From the NCBI GenBank assembly GCA_023053545.1, contig JAKZAN010000006.1:10572351-10636350 (forward strand): DNA of 64,000 nt, read 5' to 3'. Made by a program: the position numbers and the translations under genes. Within the stretch, counting starts at the first letter, position 1. Each line of letters opens with the position of its first letter. Below the pieces are notes generated by a model. It worked only from the letters and a program-made list of their open reading frames with translations, was not told the DNA's origin and searched no databases. Of this stretch, positions 1 through 16,655 are shown in pieces. The DNA comes from Lepidurus packardi. Its lineage: Eukaryota > Arthropoda > Branchiopoda > Notostraca > Triopsidae.

Positions 1-3000
1 AGAACTAGCACATTCCGGACATTGGAAAGCGAGGCAATAAGTAGGGGAAGTTCTTATATACACTTGAGAAACCGCAAGCCAAAAGTTTGGAACACTGTTT
101 AAACATTCGGCCAGGTCATCATTGACGGCAGTACATTAGAGAGAGAGTGGGGGGGAGTAGATAGAGTTAATGGCATTTGCTGGTGAGTGCAAGCTAAATA
201 TGGAAAAGCTGAATTAGTTTAGTTTATGGGCTCCCTTTACCGACCTCAAGCCCCAAACTTTGTCCCGAAAGGTAATCCGCACTGCAAAGCTTCTTTGAGC
301 TGGGTTTTATCTCCATATCTCCTTAACGACATCGTCATCTCAACCCAGACCAGGCAAGTTGCCTAATAATGTACTATCTTAATAGAAATGTAAATCTTGT
401 AGGAACTAATCTTTAATTTTTTAAGTATTCATTTAAACAAAACAAACTAGTAACAAAACTTTTTTGGTAGTAACTTTAAAACGATGTCCAAACTAATTTA
501 AATATTAATCTCGTCATTATCTATGTATATATATACACACATCTTTGTTATGCCGTTATTTTTAGGACTTTTTTTATTTTTCCGCATTTCTTTCTTTACC
601 ATGAAAGGTGATTTAGTTAATGGGAAGGGAATGGATGAGCAAGCGTAATTGGCACAAGGAAGAAGCTCGTTGTATCTGATTAATTGTCTTGATAGACAAG
701 GCGAATTCCCCCTTGTGAGAAAAACGTCCATCACCGTTTCAATCGCCTCTTGCATCTCATTGAGTTTTTTCCCCGGCTTTACTAAGTAAACAACCGGTTT
801 CTACTTCCACTCTCAAGGATGGAAAATTATTTTTTGTCAGCGTCCCACTTCCTTCACGTTGTATTACAAGTCTCGGATTTCTCGGCACTATCTAAACCAT
901 CGCTAGGATGGTTCCATTTAAATGCTTGCCGAACTTCAACAATGAGCCGCCCGTCCAGTCCATGACGTGGATATGTCCAACTTAGTGTCCATACTCAATC
1001 GTTATGCATGACTTGAGCGAAGAAAGTAGTAGAGGAAACGCCCCTAGCAATAATGTGGCCCATTAGGGTTCAAATAAGACCACCCCCAAAAAAGTAAAGA
1101 GAGAGAAATGCAAGGATTAACGAACATCCCTAATGCATTTTTTCCCAGGTCGATAGTAGAATCCTTCTCCCATAAGTACTTGGTAGGGAACGTCACGAAG
1201 GACTTCTAACATTGTGTCCTACATGCACGGAATAATAAAGCTATCATAATCTAACCTGAATGATGGATCTGGGTTCGTGAAGATTGTCGCGGGACCCGCT
1301 GACACTTTTTTCAGGTCTGAGACACGCCATATTGGAATTTCCTTGACTAACCCAGAAAACTCAATTTCCAAGGAAACACGGGAATGCTATCCTCAAGACA
1401 AACACAAACGCAATGCCACGCGACTGACAGACACAGACTGACAGCACCACGGTGACAATTACTTCCTCCCTTCACAATTCAACACAAAACACACACCCCC
1501 GACCACCACACGCTATTGTTGGCTCTAATGAATTAAAATGAAAGCTCCAAAATCAGTAGAACCGCATTCAGGCTAATCGCTTTTGCCCCACTTTCATTAT
1601 TTTTTTTTTTTAACTATGTGTCGCCCACCAGAGTTGAATATTCCGAATGGTAAAATATTCCAACAGTGAAATCTTCCAACGGAGAAGTATACTCGACGGA
1701 TAAAATACCTGACACTGTCAACAGTTAAAGTTCTTCAATATTGAATTTTTCAATATATCAAGACTAAGTCTGTCAGTGAAATCCAAGCACGTAGAATTGA
1801 CAACAGTCAAATCTTTCCCATGTAAAGGTATGATTGTGTACAATTGTCTTCCTTTCACTCGAATTCAAGCAAATTCATTTCGGAAGCTGCAGAGGTTGGT
1901 GTCTACTTCTTGCCAGCAGATTCGTCGACATACTAACTTTATATAAAAGAAAAAGTCTCTGCCTCGTTTTAAAAACCCTCGCACGAACCCTCCCCGGTAC
2001 ATGACTGAAGTCTCCAAGTTGCTGTCGTAGTTCCCGACTCCGAGCCAAGCCGAGTCTCTCTCATCGACACAACAGATTTAGTCCCGCATCGTCTGGCATT
2101 TCTGCAGACGCTCGGTGCTGCGACCCGAGGAGTAAAATTGCGGAAGTAGCTTTACGTTGCTGGAATACCAACGCACCTAATGTCTTCCCCCCACATACAC
2201 ACCATTTCCCCTCCCTTCCTTGCAAGACATCTGCAGCAACCCTCGTGGCAAGGCAGCAATTCAATTGCTGTGTGTGCCGGGAGAAATAAAGGTAAAAACC
2301 GCGTTGGGCGGGGGTTAGACGTAATGCTTTAGAGGGAGAAAATTCTAGTCTAGGCTTCAGGGTTTACTTTAGGGTAAGCTTCTTCTCCCTCGGCTTGTTG
2401 AGAGGGACTTATTTTGTAAAAGACATACAAAGATTCCCCTTCTCGTGCACGCGGAGTTGGCGAGCAGGAGGAAGAGAAACAGCAATCTAATTTTAGTTTC
2501 GTGTCCGGAGTAAGAAAATAGCCGCCAACGCCAGAGCGAATGAGTTATATAGAAGGTGGCGTTACTTTGCACGGGAGAACACACAGAACCCGGTTTGGGT
2601 TAAGGATAAAGGAAGACGGACTTTTTTTTTACTTCTAGTTCTTCCCGGGCCTATCTGGAAGGAAAAGCGAGACGAGATACGGTCCAGCAACGCACACAAG
2701 TCACCAGAGGAGTCAGAATTGTTTTTCTGGCGGAAGACATGAGTCATCCGGATTGCGCAGGTATTTCTGCTGAATTAGGAAGATTGCCTCACTGCCTTAC
2801 CATTTCTGCGCTGGGTCTGGCCTTTGGAGGACCGAAATATCCTTTTTGTTGTGTTGCCACTGTCAAGTCGATAAATCACGGGTAAACACGAGATAAAATG
2901 AAGATAAACTTGCGAGTAATCTCACAAGAACTTTGAACGGAACTAAAACGTGAAATGAATTAGCCTTTAAAGCTTGAGTGCTTTTAATCTCTAGATTAGC

Positions 3001-5817
3001 TCCACGAATTTTTTTACTAAAAACAAAGGTGCGGAAAGTTCCTGGCAAGCCTCACCTGTTCAACCCGACATTCTTTTTTTCTAAATAATGATAGGTAAAT
3101 CCTGATAAGCTACCGAGTATAACGAGTGTTTAAACAGGTGAGAAATCGGTACTACGCAGTTTTTGAGCAGTTTTAATGGCTTTGCAGTGAAAGCTGTTTC
3201 CAGAGTTTTCGTTGCATCCTGGTGTATAATGTTGAATTTTACGACTTTGTTATGGTAATTCATCTCAGCGTGCCGTACGCGCATGTACGGATACATAGTC
3301 GAGGATGGACAGTTAAAGTAGCGAGTCTAGTCAGCCATCGCAATCCTCAAAACGACGTGAATTAAGGTCGCTACTCTGGGGGACCGCTCGATTCGAAGAG
3401 GAAAACCTTGCAGGACAAACACAACACCAGACTTGCCCTTTCTGCATCTGTCCTTTACCTTTTGCGTACGTTTTATCAGCTAGACCAACCTAGATCACTT
3501 GGTTTGATACCCTAATTCATGCCAACTTTTACCCTCCACGCCAACTCAGTCCTGCAGATACTAGGTAAACCTGCCCCCAGACTCTCGTTTCATATCTTGC
3601 GTTGAGCTACCATTTATCTAAATGACCCTCGCCTCTTCACTGTTTGTGACGACATACGGATCCAGTAGGTAAGAATAGCCTGGAATACTTCTGTGGGTCT
3701 GAAGTGTTGTTTTTCTGCTTTATAAATGTTGAGCGGATTTCCTAAATAAAACATGTGCTAAGACTCCTACATTGTAAATAGATACCTTCGTATTATTTGT
3801 CAGTCTTTCTTTCACGTCTATCATGAAAGAAAGACTTTCGTGTCTATAAGTAACTTCAATACCACAGAACATGATATGTAACGGTACGTGACTTTGAAAA
3901 TTGTAAGTGTAGAAAAGAATTTGTCTGAAGGCATTAGAAAACGTTAAGGCCCAAATTGTGTGTAGTTTATCGTAATTTCTTGTTGTACTTCGCACATCAT
4001 TGTCAATGACGAAATCGACCATGAAGCCCAAACAATGAAACCTAGCCTCTTTTATAACACTGAACACGAGTCCCTTTCGCGTGTCGTGTGCCAACTGACT
4101 AGAACGGATTTGATCCAACAACGCACTGTCTTGAACTGTCGATGCACTGTCGATGAATGCAAGAGTGGGAAAGCCCACGAACAAAACTGAAAGTTTCTTC
4201 CGACTTTGGCACGACCCTTTTTTAGCAATATCCTATGGTTTTCTCTTTTCTCTACCTTTTCTTTTCTCCAGCCGTATTTATAGCGCCTACACGATCTACG
4301 CTTTCCGACTTTACATATCATTAACATGAGCTTATCATACGCTGAGCGTTAATTTACAAACATAAGAAACCTGACCCTGTAGAAAATAGTACCGCAGCAG
4401 AAAAACTCATCCCGTTGTCACGCGTCTGACATGCAGCCATGAGCAAGCCATCACCCCCTGTACTACGGACTTAACGGAGGACGAAATAAACATGTCAACC
4501 TGTAATCTGTATCCCATACAAGGCTTAGGGACGGCATTATTGCTGTCCTTCTCCTAGACGTTTCCTGCAGACAAGCTAACGACGTTTGTCCATCCATCAA
4601 TCCCATAATACTTGTACCCTTACCCAAAAAGTACACCCCGTACAGACCTGGATTGTCCTTTATGCCATAATGAAGACATGGCGTGAGTAATTATAGGTTG
4701 GGGGTTGAGGGGAGAAAGTATCAGAGCAATTACATCTCTGGCTCCCTTACACACGTTTTCCTCTTCGTCTGCTCTACAAAAGCACAACAAATCCCGAGAA
4801 GCATCTTTGTCTCCTGAAAGCAAAAGGTGCATCAAATAAGAAAAAAGCCAAGAGAAAAGCAAAACGCGATTAAGAAGAAGGAGAAGGCCGCAAACGGTTC
4901 CTGATAACGAGTCTTTATGAGCCATAGGTATTACACCTCAAACTCAGCATCTTACTCTCTTTTCGCCCAACTTCCCCTTCCCACAAATCCCCCGGGGATT
5001 AGACCGTCCAAGTCAAAGTCTAAGCTATAAAAAAGAAGACGACGGTCACGGGGTGATATCACCCACATTCGCCACAAGGGTTTCGAAAGCTCGTCACATC
5101 TTATCGCGTCCTCAATGAGATCCTGGATGCTCCTATAGAACCTACCAAGCAGGAGGGATCGGAAAGGAAACTGTAGAGGGATTAGCAAGTTACCAGCCGT
5201 AGGCCTATTTGCCGACCTGCGAGATCACGGAAATCACCCTCGTGGGCTCGTGTCGTGGATCGATAGGGGGAATGGGCACATACGCATACACTCGACAGAA
5301 AGAAAAGCATCTCGCATCGTACATCTCGCTACAGCCACCTAAAAGAAGGGGAAACATGGGGGAGTGGCAAGCATGTGAAATTACAACCTCTCCCGCTTGC
5401 TTGTTCGCTCTCTCTCTTTCTCCCTTTGAAGGAAACGACCTAATATGAGAAAAGCAACGAATGTCGTAAAGGTATTCAGAATGGTACTCATGTGTCACAC
5501 CTTATTAATGACGCTCCATTAACTCGGAACCCAATTCCTTCCCATATTCTACTCTTTCCTTGCGCATTTCGTCAAGGGTCTGATGTCTTTTTTCTACCCA
5601 GCGCTTTCCAAGAAGACTCACAAGAAAGCTGAGAATGGGTAAATGGATAACGACCACTAGACAGCGTGTGTCGTGTGAAAGACGTGGGAAAGTTTCCTTA
5701 CCGATGTGATGCGTTACAAAGATTGCTTTTTATCTCAATGGGAAGGGTGAACTCGGTATAGAATGGCGGGAAACGGAAGATTCGATGCCATCCGGATGGC
5801 AGATGTGTCTGTCTTAC
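1..5817. other. long stretch without identifiable genes
   Basis: I read both strands for open frames flanked by splice signals and for known protein motifs and found nothing I can support. The longest open frame (154 codons, minus, 3720-4184) has no recognisable motif and is about as long as chance would give in 64 kb of this composition. The stretch could be intergenic, or intronic for the orphan exon at 5818-5912. It contains one perfect 13-bp hairpin at 3802-3836. Confidence 0.5.
3802..3836. repeat. short inverted repeat (hairpin)
   Basis: A perfect 13-bp inverted repeat has arms at 3802-3814 (AGTCTTTCTTTCA) and 3824-3836, separated by a 9-nt loop. The arms are pyrimidine/purine tracts. 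I see no flanking transposon structure and no U-run that would suggest a short RNA gene. Confidence 0.6.
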
Positions 5818-5912
5818 CTGAACTGTTTCTTCCGGGGAGTATTTCTTGGCCTCCTTGCTCGGTGAGTTGGTTACACTGCTGGGATTTGAGTAGGCCATTC
5901 GGCCCAGTTCAC
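5818..5912 (-). CDS. orphan internal exon candidate
   Basis: On the minus strand, a pyrimidine-rich stretch ending in AG is followed by 95 bp without a stop, then a consensus GTAAGA donor. The exon would open with the last two bases of a codon and end on a codon boundary. It encodes about 31 residues rich in Ser, Pro, Lys and Glu (starting GELGRMAYSNPSS, ending YSPEETVQ). I do not recognise the family. No compatible neighbouring exon was found in the window, so it could be part of a minus-strand gene with very long introns, or a chance arrangement. Confidence 0.3.
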
Positions 5913-8107
5913 CTTGAATGCAAAAGAAAGAAGGAATGAATTGCACCTTGGTCTGTAAATGGCTCTGTGGTTTTCATTCCGTTGAATTATATTTGGCATG
6001 CAGACATGTGACATGTGATAAGCTTCGTGTTCTGTCCCATCAGCCAACATTCACCATTACTGTGTGCCCATGAGCACACTTGTACACAATGTAAATAGTA
6101 AACAGAAACTTTGGTCAAACAAGAAGCACGTAACATTGCATGTGTCGTTATTCGGGATAAGAACTCAAACGTTCATTTCCCTTTTCTATGTGAGCTTAGC
6201 TGCTAATTACCCGTAAGGAAAAGAGTAAAAGACCAGCGAGATTACTTTTTTCATTAACTCAGGGTCAGAACTACCAAAAGAAAAAATAATAATCAAAGAA
6301 AGAAATCAGAAATTGAATAAGAATAAAAGAATTGACTGGGAAAGTCCAAATTACAAAGATGACAGATTACACAGATTAAAAGATGCACAGTCAAATCTTA
6401 CCTTTGAAGGAGAATATTTCACAGGAAATATTTTAAAAACATGAAAATCCAGTTTCCTTAAAAGGCGGAATTAATGGCGTGTTCACTTTTTTGACCAAAC
6501 ACTTCCAACCGAGTACCATCCCTCACAATAGCACCCTATGCATTAATGAACGCCTCAGGACGCGGGTATGGAAATCACTTATTGTTGCTTTACCTTTTTG
6601 CACTTGGCCCACACGCCTTGCACTGACGCCATTTTGGCAAGGTTCCGCCTGGGGCTACCCATGATGCAAATTACAGGGTCAAGTTAAAAGCACCAAAATC
6701 ACAATTTCTTTTTTTTTCTGTCTTTTCCCACAGCGGTTTCCTAAGAATGCACGCGCCGAATGGCTCGTACGTTACGTTTCCGCAACGGGGACAAGGTGAA
6801 CAGAGATCGACGTAAAAATCCTCTGTGCAGAGTTCACGCTTCTAACGCGTGGGATGTTGCACGCCAAGTGGCTCTCTGGTTACGGGCCGGGAATCCTAAC
6901 ATACGTATACATAGAAGATGTGGCATGTGTGTCTGCGTGTGTGTGCGCGCCTGCTCTTTACGATTAGGATCGATAGACCCCCTCCCTTTTACCTTCAAAC
7001 CCCCTGATGGCAGTCTGCAGAAATACTGGTAATACATACCCCCACCCCCTACTCTTTTTGCCATTCATTCAAGGGGATCGTAAAAAGGCTTCGTCAATGA
7101 GTTTATTAAAATTCATAGACTTTTGCCTTCGACAACTCGATTCCCAAACTCCCTCCCACCTTCGTTAGTAAGCAACAAAAAAAATCTACGGGAATGTTTG
7201 GCTTTGCTTGCTTTTGCCATCCACGGAAAATTCCTGTAAATCTTAAGAAGTTTTTCGTTGTTATTTGTTTTGTAAACACCAGATACCCCCGCTGAGCCTA
7301 GTCATGCGTGGAAAAATTAATTAAGGAGCTGGCCCTCGTTTCGCTGATAATGGGGACTACCGGGATGACAATAAACCGTGTCTCTGGGATACGTGTCAAC
7401 ACTTGGGTTCCCGAATATGCACCCTTTCGGCCAAGCTAACAAATAAAGGCAAGAAGGCTCTGTAGAGGGGGGCTGGACTTTGGTGTTGTGGTGAGAAATG
7501 GATTCAGGTTGACAACGCACGTCCGTAATGAAGCTTTTTTGTTATGGAAACACAGGCGATGAACCCGCCTTCGCAATTGCCTGACAGCTTGTCACCCTAG
7601 ATATACGCGCACGACACGTTCTGTCCTGCTGACAGGGGAGACAATAGAGGGAGTGATGGACGGTATAGAGACTATCCATATGGGTCCTATCAAGCAATTT
7701 ATGGAACCTGATCCCGGGTCTTGGTACACTTGGTTTATACTTTGTGTGCCCATAAAACTGCTCTGCGGCGGACCCTCATGCCTTGTAATTGAATGTTCCA
7801 TGTTGCCAGGCAAGGAAGTAATTTGCCCTTATTGGTCTAATGATTAGGAACGCAATGCGTCACGTTGAAATAAAACGCAATAACACGGAGAAAAATTTGG
7901 TTTGTTTGACATTCATAAATCATACAGAGAACTACATGGCGTAATCCTTCCAGACACAAAAACTACGAAATGTGGTAAAGTTGCACTCAAACGGAATCCC
8001 ATAATAATATAAAGAACCTACGCTCTTCATAAACCTTTAATGAGCACTTAGAGACAGCAAAAAAGGGTCTCTGAGTGAAAAGGATCGTATACAAAGGCGG
8101 TGGAGGA
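5913..8107. other. non-coding stretch
   Basis: I see no gene here. Open frames are short, overlap on both strands and lack splice context or family motifs. It probably includes the 3' flank of the acetyltransferase gene that ends at 8108. Confidence 0.5.
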
Positions 8108-8878
8108 TTATGGCATGATCGATGACGAGGAAGGGCTGGATGAACTCCGTGGCGGTAGAAGGAACTTGGCAAAAGCCCGTGCTTGTCGATGAATGCCAGT
8201 ATTTTGAAAAACTACTTTCCCTTCGTCGTCGTGGTAGTCTTCGTATTGCATTTCAGTATGCAGCGTGTAGTCCAAATAGGAGAAAACCCTTGCCGCATAA
8301 TGCCCTGTCGTCTCCGTCATGACTAACCGGATTCCGCGCTTATGAACCTCTTCCTCCGTAAGCAGGATGAGCTGCTTGCTCAAATCTCGGCCGTAGTACT
8401 CCGGATGCACACAGAGAATGTCAATGTAAACCAGCTCGCTCACTTGGTACACGGCATAGAAATCGATACCCTCAATCAAACGGTTCAGGAAAATCGTCAA
8501 TTGGCGAACACGTGGCGTTTGCAAAGCGTCTACAAATTTTAAAATCGTCGAATCCTTTTGCCCCGACTGCGATTGGACCGCGGCAATGCACACGGCGACG
8601 AGCGGACGTTCACCGACACTCGTATCTCGGATGCCCAGAGCCAGGTTGTGTAATAACAGAGAGCGTACGTGGCGTGAAAACCAAGGCCGCACATCGACTT
8701 CAAAATCCCATTCCAACGCTGCCACCAAAGGCTCACTGGTTAAAAAATACTGGCACGCGAAATGGACCACTTCATCGAGCTGGTCCACACGTAAAGGCTC
8801 AACAATGAAATGGGCGGTGGCAGGCGCCATTTTCGCTCCCTCTACTATCTCAGCGAAAAACTGAATTCTTAAAAGCAC
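8108..8878 (-). CDS. GNAT acetyltransferase, arylalkylamine N-acetyltransferase-like
   Basis: This single-exon gene encodes at most 256 aa. Family members move the acetyl group of acetyl-CoA to arylalkylamines such as dopamine and serotonin, acting in cuticle sclerotisation and amine inactivation. The GNAT pattern is visible: a beta4-like strand (SELVYIDILCV), a motif-A segment VHPEYYGRDLSKQL, and a later motif-B-like block (RVFSYLDYTLHTEMQYEDY) ahead of a Ser/Pro-rich tail. The second Met (8828-8830, start MAPATAHF) is an equally good start and would give 240 aa, closer to the usual arthropod length. The CoA-binding loop lacks the usual glycines (see findings). GNAT fold is confident; substrate is not. 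Confidence 0.75.
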   Translation of the reverse strand: MLLRIQFFAEIVEGAKMAPATAHFIVEPLRVDQLDEVVHFACQYFLTSEPLVAALEWDFEVDVRPWFSRHVRSLLLHNLALGIRDTSVGERPLVAVCIAAVQSQSGQKDSTILKFVDALQTPRVRQLTIFLNRLIEGIDFYAVYQVSELVYIDILCVHPEYYGRDLSKQLILLTEEEVHKRGIRLVMTETTGHYAARVFSYLDYTLHTEMQYEDYHDDEGKVVFQNTGIHRQARAFAKFLLPPRSSSSPSSSSIMP

Positions 8879-9229
8879 AGTTGGGGGAAAGGAGACGAAC
8901 TCCTAGGTTCAGCAAAAATAGCTTGGGATTCCACTCTCGAGAAAAGACTGCCAATTCACGCAACAGTAGGCGCAAGGGGGACTAAGAGCTAAAGCAAAGG
9001 GGCACGACTTGGCAGCTCGCTAACTAACCTTGGAGCTTCCCAAAGCCTCCTCCTCGTTGGTGGGAAGATGAGACTTGTTTTTTTCCACAGTCTGCGCCCG
9101 CAACATTTACTAATGGGAACATCAATAAGCTCGTAAGTGCACTCCCTACCCTTGTATTGAATACATCAGCAAGCAAAGTTGAAGCGTAAACTTGGTTTTG
9201 GAAATCATTTTCTTTTAAAGATCCTAGAT
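8879..9229. other. intergenic spacer
   Basis: This spacer lies between two minus-strand genes. It should hold the HisRS 3' UTR and the acetyltransferase promoter. I see no clear TATA box or other site. Confidence 0.5.
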
Positions 9230-11592
9230 TTACAAGCTGAGGCGTGATTTCAATACACTGATTAGCTCATCACGTTTAATTTCTTCTTCCGCTCGCGTTA
9301 ACACGTTACGGAGCTTCACCACACCTTGTTGGATCTCGGACTCGCCAATGACCAAGGCCCAAGGTATGGCCGCTTCTTCGCAAGCTTGCAGCTGGCCCAG
9401 CAACTTCGGATTGGCTTTACCAGACATTTCCGCCTGTTGAGAAAAGCTTTTAAGATCCTTTCTAGATTGAGCGGATGTTCTTTTTTTTCTATTTTTTGGA
9501 GAAGTTTACCTTCACGCCGGCATCCCATAACGCACGACACAACTTCATACGCTCTTCTAACAAGTTTTTCTGGGCTGAGGCGACGTAAACTTCCGTTTCC
9601 TGCGTTCGTAGACCCAGTTCTTTGAGAATTTGAGGGCCTCGATTCTCCAGAATGGTCAAAACTCGTTCTACGCCTATGGACACGCCCACACAGGGTACGG
9701 GACGAGATTTGGGGTCGAACATGGCCACCAAATTATCGTAACGACCTCCACCAGCAATAGACCCCATATTGATGGGCCCATCTTCCCCCGTATTAACTTT
9801 GGGCAAGGCTTTGGATTCCCCTTGGCCTGCAGCAAATTCGATTTATTTCTTATTTTTTGTAGAATTTGATTTTATCTCCGAGCTTTACTTGTAAGAATAG
9901 CTTCGTAGATCAAACCGGTATAGTAATCCAAGCCTCGCGCTAGACTCATGTCAAACACGACGCTATCTATCATACCATACAGCTCGCAATAATAGAGGAA
10001 CAATTTCATAGCATTTAGTCCGTCCTGAGCCACCTGTTGGGGCAGTTAAAAGACTTGGGTTAAAACTCTTTTACGGTTATGACGACGTACTTTAGATTTC
10101 TTTAGGGTTTGGTCGGCCTTTAACTGTTCGACCAAGGCCGCTCGGCCGCTTAAGCGTACAAATTCGCCAATACAATCAGCTACAGCTGCTTCTAGACCTT
10201 TCTCTTCCACCATTTCCTTGCGTACTTCTTCCCAGGGCGTCTACATGTTAAATAAAGAAAGTTAGGTCCATACAAAACCCATTTCAGTGGCTTACTTTAT
10301 CCAACTTGTCGACAGCAGAACAAATTGTACGGAACTTGTCCGTAGGTACACCACAGGCTTCAAATAAGCCATCTAAAACCTGCCGATGATTGACTTTAAT
10401 TTGAAAGCTTCCTACAGGCAGCGAACTAAGGATTTCCACTACTACACGAACGCACTCTGCGTCGGCAATCATGGGATCGTACTGACCAGCAATATCGAAA
10501 TCCTAATTAAAAGTACATACAATTTATAATTAATTACAATACAAATGCAGGTACGTTTTAATGAAACAAAGAAAACAAACTTACGCATTGAAAAAATTCC
10601 CTGAAACGGCCTCGAGTCATGGCAGGATTGTCTCGTCGATAGACTTTGGATATTTGGTATCGTTTCAAGGAGTTAATTTTATTCATAGCTAGGTAGCGAG
10701 CTAAAGGGACTGTGAGGTCGTAACGCAAAGAGAGGATCTCGCCGCCTTGGTCCGCTAAATCGTAGATAAGCTTGGAATCCTCGCCATACTTCCCAGTTAA
10801 GACTTCCTTCAAGTAAAAAGCACAGCATTAAAAGTTAACGGAGCTAATCAGAGGTTGCCGTGATACCTTACTTTTAGTTCAAACACAGGAGTGTCGATGG
10901 TTTCAGCCCCATGGCGCTTAAAGACGCCTATTACTTTGTCGAAAACATACTCTCGAAGGGCCATTTGCATGGGATTGAAATCCCTGGTGCCCTTAGGGGT
11001 CTTGAGGGTAACTTTGGCATTGTTGTCTGGTGCATCGCCGAGTTGAGCTTTCAGCGCCAACAACTTCGAAACTTCTTCATCGATCTAAGGCCCAAAAAAA
11101 TATTTTTACAACCCAAGCTATCTTAAAACTAAAAGAAAAGAACTAGGAATGGCTTTGCTTACCTGAGGTTTTACAGACGAAGAAAGGTTTGGAGGGAAAC
11201 GCCGACGTGAAGAAAGTTTGGTCGAATGATGAAATTTGCATCGACAGGTACGAACGGACGTTTTCAAGAAGGATCGCAACATGAAGATCAGAAATCAAGA
11301 ATACTATACATCAATGCTAGGACCATCATCAATGTTAACTGAATCAATACACTAACTCTTCGTCTGACGCAACAATGCAACAGAAACAAAAACGTGGGAA
11401 ATGGAGCATGACATAAGCTTTGGCCATACCGAGCAGGGCCAAGTTAATTACATCTCGTGATTGCGACAAAGAATATCCACAATATGACATGAGTCTTACC
11501 TTGAGCTTATCAGCTTTCTCAGCCTTTAATTTTCTCACAGTTTCCCCTTGCTCTTTAATCAATGCGAGAGTCTTTTCTCGTACGTCCGCCAT
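9230..11592 (-). CDS. HARS1: histidyl-tRNA synthetase, cytosolic form
   Basis: This class II aminoacyl-tRNA synthetase charges tRNA-His. Eight coding exons read on the minus strand: 11500-11592, 10872-11084, 10585-10806, 10296-10502, 10091-10240, 9889-10033, 9510-9826, 9230-9433. All junctions are GT-AG and in phase, giving 516 aa, the usual animal length. The N-terminal WHEP domain (about residues 1-45) starts [17 protein letters not shown]. Next come motif 1 ([16 protein letters not shown]), motif 2 ([20 protein letters not shown]), the HisA signature ARGLDYYTG, motif 3 ([14 protein letters not shown]) and the anticodon-binding domain. Most introns are 55-82 bp. Intron 1 (11085-11499) contains an alternative first exon, listed separately, that probably yields the mitochondrial enzyme. 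Confidence 0.95.
11163..11282 (-). CDS. HARS1: alternative first exon of HisRS with mitochondrial presequence
   Basis: Within HisRS intron 1 an ATG at 11280-11282 opens exactly 40 codons that end at a consensus donor (CAG, then GTAAGC). The phase is 0, identical to the end of the cytosolic exon 1, so it joins the shared exon at 11084 (IDEEVSKLL) in frame. The peptide begins [20 protein letters not shown] and continues with a run rich in Arg, Ser and Pro. It has no Asp or Glu and many Arg, Lys and Ser residues, as expected of a matrix-targeting presequence. Use of one HARS gene for both compartments is established in several animals. The exon and phase are seen; its use and targeting are inference. 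Confidence 0.75.
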
Positions 11593-12753
11593 GGTTGTTT
11601 TCCTTCAAGTACCACCGCTCTTTGCTAGATGGCAGAAAACCCCGCATTCGTTGCACTCGACTAAAACGTTCTCCGGAAAAAGTATGACAAACTGGTGTCG
11701 TTCCAGTTGAAAATTGGTATTTGGATTGGAAGTGAATAAGATTAGGTTAGGTTAGCTTAACGATTCTCAACAATTTTTGGTGAAGAGAATCGTTCAAACT
11801 TGTACTGTACTTTCTTTCACTCAATTAGATGGAGAAAAAATGCAGTGACACAATAGTGTCATGTGTGGCAGCGGTATACATTACGTTTGTCTCTACATCC
11901 GGAGAACGTGTTGAGGTAGATTCGCTGTGTTAGACGATTTAGAACTCGTAGAACCTTTGAGGGAATCATTTTATGCCACAGATGATCTGCTTCGGCCGCC
12001 ATTTTCGCCAAGATAGCGATAAAGGACAATGGGTGAAGTTTTGCTTGGTGCGCAATTAAGCTCAAAAACTAGTTAAACCTCAATCTCGGTTTCAGTGGTA
12101 CATTCGTGTATCGCCAAATTTGCATAAAAATTCCCCACTAATCTCAAGCGACAGAAGACTTACATAATGCACGATCAAAATGAAACAAGGAAAAATCAGG
12201 GGAACATAGGAGGAACAAAAAACGTGACCCCAAAGTTCCAACTTCTCTCAGTGCGAATTTTCGGTTCATTTGGCACACAAATTATTGCAAATCATTTCAT
12301 AATATTTCCTTTCTTGGAGCAGCAACTGATGTTTTAAAGAATCTTAACGAAACAAGATAATGCGTAGCTAGTTGAAGATTGCAAAGGGTAAAACACATTG
12401 ACAGGACACCAAGTGAGATCGCAATTATCAAATTCCTTTCTCGACAAGTTTCTTTTCTTTTTTGAGACATTTTTTCTTCTTTTTACTCAGAAAAATTGGT
12501 CCTTTCGATAATCCTAACATGGTTATTACCTATTCTTAAAAAGTCTAACTGCTACTGAAAAACGGGGCGTGTCATGAACGACAAGGGGTGCAACTGAAAT
12601 TGCGATTGTCCAGTCAAAAAACTCTTGACGATTTGTTTTAGAGACGAGGGTTGCAAAATAAACTACCGTCAGGAAAGTAACCCTTTTACAAATCATCTCT
12701 TTTATGTCCCAAAACCTTCTCTCATAATCTCTATTCTTATAAAATGTTCCTGT
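11593..12753. other. intergenic region between HisRS and Mad
   Basis: This region must contain the HisRS promoter and the Mad 3' UTR. It has an AT-rich 3' half and a short TTAGG-type array at 11741-11755 about 150 bp upstream of the HisRS start codon. I find no other coding sequence. Confidence 0.5.

Positions 12754-16655
<3,902 letters not shown>

Noticed and set aside
3720-4184. 154-codon open frame on the minus strand
   Set aside because: It has no motif, no splice or promoter context and a length expected about once by chance in this amount of sequence.
11859-12065. Small minus-strand frame between HisRS and Mad
   Set aside because: No homology cue, no splice sites and poor start context; it is probably UTR or promoter sequence.
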